Source of the DNA: G958296245 sp963664035
GTDB taxonomy: Bacteria; Chloroflexota; Dehalococcoidia; Lucifugimonadales; G958296245
Assembly: GCA_963664035.2 (NCBI GenBank)
Contig: OY760867.2
Location: 1,674,001-1,738,000, forward strand
DNA length: 64,000 nucleotides
Direction: 5' to 3'
Made by a program: the position numbers and the translations under genes. Positions 16,945-24,700 of this stretch are shown here, piece after piece; positions within the stretch are counted from its first letter, which is position 1, and every line of letters starts with the position of its first letter. The notes below the pieces were generated by a model that worked only from the letters and a program-made list of their open reading frames with translations, did no database searches and was not told the DNA's origin.

Positions 16945-17432
16945 CCCCCATCCTAGCCTTCCCCCATGAAGGGGGAAGGAACTGGGAAGACGCCCCCATC
17001 CTAGCCTTCCCCCATGAAGGTGGAAGGAACTGGGAAGACACCCCCATCCTAACCTTCCCCCGTGAAGGTGGAAGGAACTGGGAAGACACCCCCATCCTAA
17101 CCTTCCCCCGTGAAGGTGGAAGGGACTGGGAAGACACCCCCATCCTAGCCTTCCCCCATGAAGGTGGAAGGAACTGGGAAGACGCTCCCATCCTAGCCTT
17201 CCCCCATGAAGGTGGAAGGGACTGGGAAGACACCCCCATCCTAGCCTTCCCCCATGAAGGGGGAAGGGACAAATTGCCGCAGAGGACCCCCATCCTAACC
17301 TTCCCCCATGAAGGGGGAAGGAACTGGGAAGACGCCCCCATCCTAACCTTCCCCCGTGAAGGTGGAAGGGACTGGGAAGACACCCCCATCCTAGCCTTCC
17401 CCCATGAAGGTGGAAGGAACAGGACGTCCCCA
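16945..17432. repeat. Tandem array of a 48-bp REP-A-derived unit
   Basis: About ten head-to-tail units. The starts at 16945, 16993, 17041, 17089, 17137, 17185 and 17233 are exactly 48 bp apart, then a 54-bp unit, then 17287, 17335 and 17383. Each holds the CCCCCATCCTA(A/G)CCTTCCCCC block, an imperfect palindrome and GGAA(C)TGGGAAGAC. Because 48 is divisible by 3, several frames stay open, giving spurious proteins of 16-residue repeats. Confidence 0.95.
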
Positions 17433-17458
17433 TCCTACACTCCTCAGGGGGAATTATC

Positions 17459-17498
17459 TTGTCCCTTCCCCCGCTCTGGGGGAAGGTTAGGATGGGGG
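17459..17498. repeat. REP-A palindrome at the 3' end of sucD
   Basis: TCCCTTCCCCC-GCTC-TGGGGGAAGGTTAGGATGGGGG, inverted relative to the array, just beyond the sucD stop codon. It could fold in the sucD mRNA 3' end but lacks a U-tract. Confidence 0.75.
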
Positions 17499-17508
17499 TC
17501 CCCCCCCC

Positions 17509-18396
17509 CTACGGGCGGGAATAGGCGAGGAGGGTCTGGATGGTTGCGCCTATTAGGGCTGGGCCGGGGACCGTGGCGGCCCCGGCTTGTTCCAGCGCTT
17601 TCACCTTTTCCTCGGCGCGCGCGGCCCTGCCGGTGATGATCGCTCCGGCGTGGCCCATGCGGCGGCCGGGCGGCGCGCTGCGGCCCACTATGAGGGCCGC
17701 GACGGGCTTGGCGAAGTCGCTGCGGATGAACTCGGCGGCCTCCTGCTCGCGCGAGCCGCCTATCTCGCCTATGAGCACCACGGCGTCTGTGCCGGGGTCG
17801 TCCTGGAAGAGTCGCAGGACCTCGATGAAGGAAGCGCCGCTGACGGGATCGCCGCCGATGCCGACGCAGGTCGATTGGCCGATGCCGAGCGCCGTAAGCT
17901 GCCCGACCGCCTCGTACGTCAGCGTCCCGCTGCGCGAGACGACGCCGACCCTGCCGGGCCGGTGGACGGGGCCGGGCATGATGCCCACCTTGCAGCGCTC
18001 GGGCGGCGATATGACGCCGGGGCAGTTCGGGCCCAGCAGCATCGCGTCCTTGCCGTCGAGGTAGCGCACCACCTTTATGGTGTCGGCGACCGGGATGCCC
18101 TCGGTTATCGACACGATGGGCGACAGCCCGGCGTCGGCGGCCTCGACGATGGCGTCGGCGGCGAACGGCGGCGGCACGAAGACGAGCGCGGCGTTCGCCC
18201 CTGTCTCGTCCACCGCCTGCCCGACGGTGTCGTACACGGGTATGTCGTCGCCGACGACCATGCCGCCGCGCCCAGGCGTGACGCCCGCGACGACGTTCGT
18301 GCCATACTCGCGGCAGCGCAGCGCGTGGAAGCCGCCCTCCCTGCCCGTTATGCCCTGCACCAGCAGGCGGGTGCCGCCGTCAACCAGGATACTCAT
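17509..18396 (-). CDS. sucD: Succinyl-CoA synthetase alpha subunit
   Basis: 295 aa, ATG 18396 with GGAGG 7-8 nt upstream. It has the Rossmann-like CoA-binding domain (VQGITGREGGFHA), 'GPNCPG' and the phosphorylated active-site histidine His249 in 'RMGHAGAI'. With SucC it makes ATP (or GTP) from succinyl-CoA in the citric acid cycle. SucC lies upstream, but the two genes are separated by a 336-bp array of four copies of the sucD start region; the ancestral junction was probably an ATGA overlap. Confidence 0.96.
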   Translation of the reverse strand: MSILVDGGTRLLVQGITGREGGFHALRCREYGTNVVAGVTPGRGGMVVGDDIPVYDTVGQAVDETGANAALVFVPPPFAADAIVEAADAGLSPIVSITEGIPVADTIKVVRYLDGKDAMLLGPNCPGVISPPERCKVGIMPGPVHRPGRVGVVSRSGTLTYEAVGQLTALGIGQSTCVGIGGDPVSGASFIEVLRLFQDDPGTDAVVLIGEIGGSREQEAAEFIRSDFAKPVAALIVGRSAPPGRRMGHAGAIITGRAARAEEKVKALEQAGAATVPGPALIGATIQTLLAYSRP

Positions 18397-18732
18397 CTAT
18401 AGCCTCCGGACCCCCATCCTAACCTTCCCCCAGAGCGGGGGAAGGGACAAGATGGCGCCGCCGTCAACCAGGATGCTCATCTATAGCCTCCGGACCCCCA
18501 TCCTAACCTTCCCCCAGAGCGGGGGAAGGGACAAGATGGCGCCGCCGTCAACCAGGATGCTCATCTATAGCCTCCGGACCCCCATCCTAACCTTCCCCCA
18601 GAGCGGGGGAAGGGACAAGATGGCGCCGCCGTCAACCAGGATGCTCATCTATAGCCTCCGGACCCCCATCCTAACCTTCCCCCGTGAAGGGGGAAGGGAC
18701 AAGATGACCGCGCCGTCAACCAGGATGCTCAT
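18397..18732 (-). repeat. Four 84-bp tandem repeats carrying mini-ORFs that copy the sucD start
   Basis: On the minus strand each unit reads ATG AGC ATC CTG GTT GAC GGC ... CTA TAG: 27 codons starting MSILVDG like SucD itself, running through a REP-A palindrome and stopping in TAG immediately before the next ATG. Units span 18649-18732, 18565-18648, 18481-18564 and 18397-18480, then the real sucD ATG follows. Each ATG except the first has GGAGG 7-8 nt upstream, supplied by the preceding unit. Confidence 0.93.
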
Positions 18733-19892
18733 CGCGCTTCACCGGCGCACAGCGCGTCCGCCGCCTGCGCCATGTCCTCGACCAGGGTGACGTCCAGGCC
18801 GGACTCCGAGAGCAGGGCGCGGCCCTCCTCGGCGTTGGTGCCCTGCATCCGGACGACCATGGGGGGCATTGCGCCGTCCGTCGCCTCGGCGGCCGCGAGC
18901 ACGCCCCGCGACACAACGTCGCAGCGCAGGATGCCGCCGAAGACGTTGATGAGCGCCCTCTCGACGTTCGGATCCGACAGGATGATGGCCATCGCGTGCG
19001 CGATCTTCTCCGCGTCCGCGCTGCCGCCCACGTCGAGGAAGTTCGCGGGCGCCGCTCCGGCGGCGTGGGTCACGTCCATGGTCGCCATCGCGAGGCCCGC
19101 GCCGTTGACCAGGCAGCCGACCGAGCCGTCCAGCTTGACGTAGCTGACGCCGAGGCCGCGCGCCTGCGCCTCGAGCGGGTCTTCCTGCCCTGGGTCGCGC
19201 ATCTCGAGCAGGGCGGGCCGCCTGAACAGGGCGTCGTCGTCTATCTCCACCTTGGCGTCCGCCGCCAGCAGGGCGCCGCCCTGTGTGACGACGAGCGGGT
19301 TCACCTCGACCAGCGAGCAGTCGTTGCCGGCGAAGACGGCGTAGAGGCGCTCCAGCGTCGTCGCCAGGGGCCGGACGAGCTTGGGGCCTGCGCCGACGCC
19401 GTGGGCGAGGGCCCTGCCCTGGTAGGGCATGAGTCCCAGCACCGGGTCGACGGCGGCGCGGACGATCTTCTCAGGCGTCGTCTCGGCGACCTCCTCTATG
19501 TCCATGCCTCCGGCGGCGCTGGCGATGGCGACGGCTCCGCGCTCCGAGCCGTCTATGACGACGGCGGCGTATATCTCGCTCGCCACGTCGATGGCCTCCT
19601 CCACCAGCACGGCGTCCACCGGCACGCCCGCCGGCCCCGTCTGGTGGGTGACCAGCGTGGAGCCGAGCATCGCGGCCGCGGCTTTCCTGGCCTCGTCCGC
19701 GGAGTCGGCGAGCCGTACGCCGCCGGCCTTGCCGCGCCCCCCGGCGTGTACCTGCGCCTTGACGACGACGCGCCCGCCCAGATCCTCGGCGGCGGCGGCG
19801 GCCTCGTCCGGCGAGCGGGCGGCGCTGCCCCTGGGCACGGCGACCCCCGCCGAGGCGAGGAGCTCTTTAGCCTGGTACTCGTGCAGTCGCAA
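18729..19892 (-). CDS. sucC: Succinyl-CoA synthetase beta subunit
   Basis: 387 aa, TTG start (MRLHEYQAKELL) with GGGAG 8 nt upstream. It has an ATP-grasp domain with 'VVKAQVHAGGRGKAGGV' and a C-terminal ligase domain with 'NVFGGILRCD' and 'RMQGTNAEEG'. It forms the alpha-beta complex with SucD. Its stop codon TGA overlaps the ATG of the first mini-ORF (ATGA). The start lies only 16 nt from the 3' end of tRNA-Ser on the same strand. Confidence 0.96.
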   Translation of the reverse strand: MRLHEYQAKELLASAGVAVPRGSAARSPDEAAAAAEDLGGRVVVKAQVHAGGRGKAGGVRLADSADEARKAAAAMLGSTLVTHQTGPAGVPVDAVLVEEAIDVASEIYAAVVIDGSERGAVAIASAAGGMDIEEVAETTPEKIVRAAVDPVLGLMPYQGRALAHGVGAGPKLVRPLATTLERLYAVFAGNDCSLVEVNPLVVTQGGALLAADAKVEIDDDALFRRPALLEMRDPGQEDPLEAQARGLGVSYVKLDGSVGCLVNGAGLAMATMDVTHAAGAAPANFLDVGGSADAEKIAHAMAIILSDPNVERALINVFGGILRCDVVSRGVLAAAEATDGAMPPMVVRMQGTNAEEGRALLSESGLDVTLVEDMAQAADALCAGEAR

Positions 19893-19908
19893 ACGCGTTC
19901 TCCCTTGT

Positions 19909-19996
19909 TGGCGGAGGGGGTGGGATTCGAACCCACGCTCCCTTTCGGGAATCCTGTTTTCAAGACAGGCGCCTTAAGCCGCTCGGCCACCCCTCC
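19909..19996 (-). tRNA. tRNA-Ser (anticodon UGA)
   Basis: 88 nt on the minus strand. Acceptor GGAGGGG pairs with CCCCTCC, discriminator G and CCA are encoded, the anticodon loop CTTGAAA gives UGA, there is a long variable arm (CCCGAAAGGG), and the T-loop is GGTTCGAATCC. This is the type II structure expected for serine. Confidence 0.96.
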
Positions 19997-20015
19997 AGGG
20001 GGCGGGGGTATTCTA

Positions 20016-20100
20016 ACATGGATGGACAGGATGGACAGGATGGACAGGATGGACAGGACGGGGAGGAGTTTCTCATCCTGCCTATCCTGTCTATCCATGT
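20016..20100. repeat. 12-bp minisatellite forming a long inverted repeat
   Basis: Four tandem GGATGGACA(GGA)-type units (20020-20058) face an inverted partial copy (20075-20100, ending CTATCCATGT), giving a stem of about 26 bp. It lies between the tRNA gene and the orphan antitoxin promoter. Related units are embedded in the 3' ends of the antitoxin genes downstream. Confidence 0.75.
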
Positions 20101-20102
20101 CC

Positions 20103-20108
20103 TATAAT
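20103..20108 (+). promoter_or_regulatory. -10 box (TATAAT) of orphan BrnA-like gene
   Basis: A perfect TATAAT followed by TAAGCCGTGAGGTGAG. The same arrangement, TATAAT then GCCGTGAGGT, precedes brnT at 20526, so this looks like the old toxin promoter. Confidence 0.6.
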
Positions 20109-20129
20109 TAAGCCGTGAGGTGAGGAATT

Positions 20130-20423
20130 ATGAACGACCATGAGACGAACGACCATGAGCCGGACCTGGCGGACCTGCCGGACCTGACGGGGATGACCTT
20201 CCACGAGATAGAGGCCAAGTACGGGGAGGAGGTGGCGATCAACGCGGGGATCGCGGCGGATCCCGATACGTTCGAGCTGACCCCCGAGTGGTTCAAGCGC
20301 GCCCGGCCGGCTATCGAGGTGATGCCGGAGCTGGTGGAGAGGTATAGGCGGTACAAGCGGGAAAAGGAAGCTAACATGGATGGGCAGGATGGGCAGGATG
20401 GGAGCCAGGGGTCTGAACTGTGA
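20130..20423 (+). CDS. BrnA-like antitoxin, orphan copy 1
   Basis: 97 aa from ATG 20130, with GAGGTGAGG just upstream. The body 'PDLTGMTFHEIEAKYGEEVAINAGIAADPDTFELTPEWFKRARPAIEVMPELVERYRR' is shared with the genes at 20787 and 21034; the 'RARPAIEVMPELV' end resembles BrnA antitoxins. No toxin gene precedes it: a vestigial GTG-AGG-TGA remains where brnT would start. Its last residues (NMDGQDGQDG) are coded by minisatellite DNA. Probably an orphan antitoxin left by deletion of its toxin. Confidence 0.65.
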   Translation: MNDHETNDHEPDLADLPDLTGMTFHEIEAKYGEEVAINAGIAADPDTFELTPEWFKRARPAIEVMPELVERYRRYKREKEANMDGQDGQDGSQGSEL

Positions 20424-20525
20424 TTCGTATGATGGGGGTGATTGGGATGATGGGGGACGGCCCATCCCGAAAATCCCAAAATCCCGTGAATCCCGATTCA
20501 GACAATCCCCTCCCGCGCCCAGCCC
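20424..20525. repeat. Dispersed repeat REP-E (GATTCACAG / GATTCGCGTGAT type)
   Basis: Contains CTGTGATTCG, two GATGGGGG blocks and the inverted AATCCCGATTCAGACAATCC. Similar blocks occur at 21070-21105, 21373-21425, 25073-25160 and 25276-25360. Confidence 0.6.
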
Positions 20526-20531
20526 TATAAT
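20526..20531 (+). promoter_or_regulatory. -10 box (TATAAT) placing brnT on a near-leaderless mRNA
   Basis: Perfect TATAAT with only 8 nt to the GTG start at 20540. A start site 6-8 nt after the -10 box would put the 5' end within 0-2 nt of the GTG. No Shine-Dalgarno is present, consistent with leaderless translation. Confidence 0.6.
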
Positions 20532-20539
20532 ATAAGGCC

Positions 20540-20800
20540 GTGAGGTACGAGTGGGACGAAGAGAAGCGGGCGTCCAACCTGGAGAAGCACGGGCTGGACT
20601 TCAAGGCCATGGAGGACTTCCAATGGCGGACTGCCGAAATACGGCCAAGCCCTCGAGGCGGCGAGATGCGGTACGTTGCGACCGGACTTATAGGGACGTG
20701 GCTGTATCGAGTGGTGTACACCCTGCGGGGCGAGCGGACGCGTATCATCAGCCTGCGCGAGGCCAACAGGCGGGAGGTGAGAGACTATGAACGACCATGA
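20540..20800 (+). CDS. brnT: BrnT-family ribonuclease toxin
   Basis: 86 aa, GTG start. 'MRYEWDEEKRASNLEKHGLDF' and the C-terminal 'TRIISLREANRREVRDYE' are hallmark BrnT segments (RelE-like fold, mRNA-cleaving type II toxin). The gene overlaps the following antitoxin by 14 nt, the usual brnT-brnA order. Expression probably starts at the TATAAT 8 nt upstream without a 5' leader. Confidence 0.88.
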   Translation: MRYEWDEEKRASNLEKHGLDFKAMEDFQWRTAEIRPSPRGGEMRYVATGLIGTWLYRVVYTLRGERTRIISLREANRREVRDYERP

Positions 20801-21077
20801 GACGAACGACTATGAGTTGGACCTGGCGGACCTGCCGGACCTGACGGGGATGACCTTCCACGAGATAAAGGCCAAGTACGGTAGGGAGGTGGCGATCAAC
20901 GCGGGGATCGCGGCGGACCCGGAGTGGGGGCCGGAGGAGATGAAGATGTCAGGCGCACGCCCGGCCATTGAGGTGATGCCGGACCTGGTGGAAGCATTCG
21001 AGCGCGCCCGCCTCTTGCGGCAGGCCGGCAAGGATGAGCAGGATGGGAGCAGCGATGGACGGCAGCCATCATCCTAA
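20787..21077 (+). CDS. BrnA-like antitoxin paired with BrnT
   Basis: 96 aa from ATG 20787 with GGGAGGTGAGAG upstream inside brnT. The first 50 residues are nearly identical to the orphan copy at 20130. The middle diverges ('DPEWGPEEMKMSGARPAIEVMPDLVEAFERARL'), and the tail (KDEQDGSSDGRQPSS) reads through minisatellite and repeat DNA. Overlap with brnT argues for coupled translation. It should bind and inhibit BrnT and repress the promoter. Confidence 0.75.
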   Translation: MNDHETNDYELDLADLPDLTGMTFHEIKAKYGREVAINAGIAADPEWGPEEMKMSGARPAIEVMPDLVEAFERARLLRQAGKDEQDGSSDGRQPSS

Positions 21078-21369
21078 TCACCCCCATCACGCGAATCACA
21101 GTTCAGACCATGAGCCGGACCTGACGGGGATGACCTTCCACGAGATAGAGGCCAAGTACGGCGAGGAGGTGGCGATCAACGCGGGGATCGCGGCGGACCC
21201 GGACACGTTCGAGCTGACCCCCGAGTGGTTCAAGCGCGCGCGGCCGGCTATCGAGGTGATGCCGGAGCTGGTGGAGAGGTATAGGCGGTCCAAGCGGGAA
21301 AAAGAGGCGAACATGGATGGGCAGGATGGACAGGATGGGAGAAGCGATGGACGGCAGCCATCATCCTAA
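21034..21369 (+). CDS. BrnA-like antitoxin, orphan copy 3, possibly fused to repeat DNA
   Basis: 111 aa if it starts at ATG 21034. The first 29 residues (His- and Asn-rich) are read from REP-E repeat DNA; conserved antitoxin sequence begins only at 'DHEPDLTGMTFHEIEAKYG' (about 21112). It then matches the orphan copy at 20130 almost exactly to 'YRR'. It overlaps the previous antitoxin by 44 nt. No SD or toxin partner is visible, so it may be a 5'-truncated duplicate that is not translated. Confidence 0.5.
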   Translation: MSRMGAAMDGSHHPNHPHHANHSSDHEPDLTGMTFHEIEAKYGEEVAINAGIAADPDTFELTPEWFKRARPAIEVMPELVERYRRSKREKEANMDGQDGQDGRSDGRQPSS

Positions 21370-21446
21370 TCAGGGCAATCACGCGAATCACAGTTCAGAC
21401 CCTCCCCATCACGCGAATCACAGTTGAAAACTGGACGCGGGGATTA

Positions 21447-21475
21447 TTGACAACGCCTAGGGGGTGATATATAGT
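21447..21475 (+). promoter_or_regulatory. Sigma-70-type promoter P1 of surface protein gene
   Basis: TTGACA-N17-TATAGT, a near-consensus promoter. The transcript would carry a leader of about 250 nt before the GTG at 21735. Confidence 0.75.
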
Positions 21476-21571
21476 GCGCTTGGCTCTGGACGCGGGGCGT
21501 CCGCGCCGCAGCACCCGACGGGCGGGGCCGCGCGGAGGCTCCGACTACCGGAATACGCATGGGAGCGCTCC

Positions 21572-21600
21572 TTGACAAGAGCTTTGCCTTGGTGTACAAA
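21572..21600 (+). promoter_or_regulatory. Sigma-70-type promoter P2 of surface protein gene
   Basis: TTGACA-N17-TACAAA, 125 bp downstream of P1. Tandem strong promoters fit an abundant cell-surface protein. The rest of the 21370-21734 gap holds REP-E copies (21373-21425) and the leader; no gene is seen. Confidence 0.65.
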
Positions 21601-21734
21601 CATACCGGCTTGAATCAGCAGACGACATCCGAATCGGCAGACGGCGACGGCCTACGCGGGCCGCGCCTTGCCATGCAACAGGGTTCCACAGGCAGCTAAC
21701 TAGGCGAAGGCCCGGATATATAAGGGGGTAGGAA

Positions 21735-24700
21735 GTGAACAAGTCGTTGAGGTTTCTAGCAATCGGATTGGCGCTGGCCGTGCTGCTGGTGTCGCAGGTC
21801 GGCGTCGACCGCTCGACCGAGGCGGCGGCGCCCGACGTGAAGAACGACACGGTGGAGTTCGTGGCCGGCTTGGGCAACGACGCCCAGCTGCAGAGCTTCT
21901 ACAGGACGGACGCCGAGGTCGCCTTCTACCTGAAGGACCCCGACCTGGCCCTGCCCACCGCGAACCGCAAGTCTACGCTGACGTTCACGGTGCCTAACAA
22001 CCAGAGTATAGGAGAAGGTACCGAATTCAGGATCAAGGTTCCGCTTACGGCCGCCCGAAAGACGGCCCTGGATACGCCGGGGCCGAGCCACGACGGCAAC
22101 CAGAATAGCACCACCACTCTTGAGAACCCAGCGCCGGGCGGCCCCGGCGCCGGTGCCGGCGGCGTCACCTACACGAAGGACAAGTACTGGGACGAGTACT
22201 CGGGCGGCGCGGACATGCCACTGGACGGCGCTCCCGTGGTCACGGTAGCGAATGCCGGAGGCACTGGCCAGAGCGGGAATGGCAACCGGATAGTGTCTCC
22301 CCACGACGTCACCGATGGCACATTCGCCTTTCTGGGTGATGTGGCTGGACAGGACGCCACATACGACAGCGATGGAAACGTCCTCACGGCCACCACGACC
22401 ATCACGGTGACCTTCAAGTACCACGTGGCGGACGTGTTCACGGCTGACCAGACGGCCGGGACGAGCGCCGGGGCGGACCAGAACAGGGCGCGCGTGACGA
22501 GCAGCTCGGACGGGATCGGCGAGTGGGTGACGCTCACCGAGGTGTCGGCGGTGGGCGCCACGACGACGCATCCGACGACCGGCATCTACCGCGGCGAGAT
22601 CAAGCTGTCCGACAACGCCTCTGAGGCCTCGTTGAAGGAGGGTCTGCTGGGCGTGCGGGACGGCGACACGCTGACCGTGGCGTTCTACAACAGCGACCAC
22701 ACGACGCTCATCGACGACGACACGGCGACGATAGACGGGCAGAAGCCCACCATCGTGAGCGTCTCGCCCACCGACAAGACGGTGACCGACCGTAGCTCGC
22801 CGGTGGTGACGGTGACGGTGGCTGACGAGGGTTCGGGCTTCGACACGAACAACCCCAGGGACCACGTGGACATCACCATCATCGACGGCATGAACACGTG
22901 CAAGGTCATCGACAGCAACCTGACCGCCACGCGGCTCAGCTCGTCCGAGATCGACATCCTGTTCCGTAACACTGGCACGTGGATCAGCGGCGGGGCCGGC
23001 ATCCCCTGCGACAAGGGAAGCTCGGTAACCATCCTCCGCGTGGACTCCGCCGGCATCACGCCTGCGGCGAACAACCACGGCAGGCAGTTCGAGATCAAGG
23101 TTGAAGCGCTGGACGTGGCTGGGAACACGAGCGAAAAGCCGGTCAAAGTGACGATAGACACGAAGGCGCCGTCGATAGACGACGGCTCGTCCACCGGCCT
23201 GGGCTGGGACGCGGCGAAGAAGAAGGAGACGAACGACAGCGCGTCCATCAAGGTGGCCTTCAACGAGGGGCTGGACGTGAGCACGGTTGACGCGAGCGAC
23301 TTCGTGGTCGAGAACCCCGATGCCTCGATAGAGAGCGTGCAGGTGGGCGGAGTCGACACCGACGATAGCAAGGACAGTAACAAGTACGTGTACCTGAAGC
23401 TGGCTGCGGACCTGGCGTCCGACGCGCGGCCTCGGGTCGAGCTTGACGGCTCGATAATGGACAAGGCCGGCAACGAGCTGAAGACTGCGGCCATCACGCG
23501 GGTCGAGGACCGTATCAAGCCTGGCGTGACCGTTGACGAGATTAGCGCGCAGCTTCTGGCGAAGGACGGCGAGGCGGCGGTTACGTTCACCGCGGACGAG
23601 AACATGGCGGCGAACACGGCCGCCGTGGCCTCCGACAAGTGTACCTGCCTGGGGATAACGGGCGGCTCGAACGGCACCAAGGTAACGCGGGGCAACGTGG
23701 CCCTGCCGACGCCTCCGAACGGCACGTACACCTTCAAGGCCGGCAGCGTGACGGGTCTGTTCGGCGTGATGGTTCAGGCGAGCGACATACGGGCGAACGT
23801 GACCCGTGTGGGCGCGACGAAGGTGACCGACGAGAAGACCAAGGTGACGACCGTGACGGTCATACACGAGGCCGACGCGGTAGCCACGACGACGAACAAC
23901 TCGACCTACTCGTTCATCGTTTCCCTGGCGAAGTGGCCTCTGGCCGACGCGGCGTTCACCGGCTCGCTGGCGAGCGCGGTCACCATCAAGGAGCACGCGG
24001 GCGCGACGGTGACGGACGTGGACCCGACGGCCGGCATGGTGACCCTGGAGGTCACGTACAAGAACGTCGGCTCGAAGCAGGACCACGTGCAGGCCGACGA
24101 CGAGTTGATGGCGACGTACCACTACGTGAAGACGGAGCAGACGATAGAGGTTGACCTTGCGGCTCCGACGGCGGAGTTCTCGCCGAGCGGGGACACGCAG
24201 GACGCGCGGCCGTTCATCCAGATCAAGTGGGACGAGGACGAGTACGCGGGCGACATGCACAAGACGGTCACGGTGACCGAGGCGACGCTGACGGACGCGG
24301 ACGGGAACGAGACGGCGCTGGTGGACGACACGGTGAACATGCTGAGCACGACCGACAACATCATGTACAGCTACCTGCCGGACTCCGATCTGGCGCTGGG
24401 CGAGTACACGATAACGGCGGTCGGGCGGGACTCCGCTGGCAACGTATCGGAGACGCAGACGGGCAAGTTCAAGGTGGTGGCGAGGCCTCCGGTCTCGATC
24501 CCGCTGAACCTTGGGTGGAACCTGATCTCGCTGCCGGGCGAGCCTGCGGACAACAGCATAGACGCGGTGATCAACGTTGACGAGGTGTCGCAGGTGCTGA
24601 CGTACGACCCGACGGTCGAGGGCGGCTGGGTGGCTGCGGTGCGGGTGAACGGTTCGTTCGAGGGCGCTCTGACGATGATAGACGCGAAGCGGGCGTACCT

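Noticed and set aside
15209..16969. 586-aa open frame antisense to pyrG
   Set aside because: pyrG on the minus strand is unambiguous; the antisense frame has no family pattern.
16945..17432. Possible CRISPR array
   Set aside because: Units are contiguous 48-bp repeats without unique spacers, and no cas gene is in the window.
16883..17433. Open frames of about 170 aa made of 16-residue repeats (LPPSxGKxRMG type)
   Set aside because: They come from the 48-bp tandem array, whose length is divisible by 3, so several frames stay open; there is no SD and no homology-like composition.
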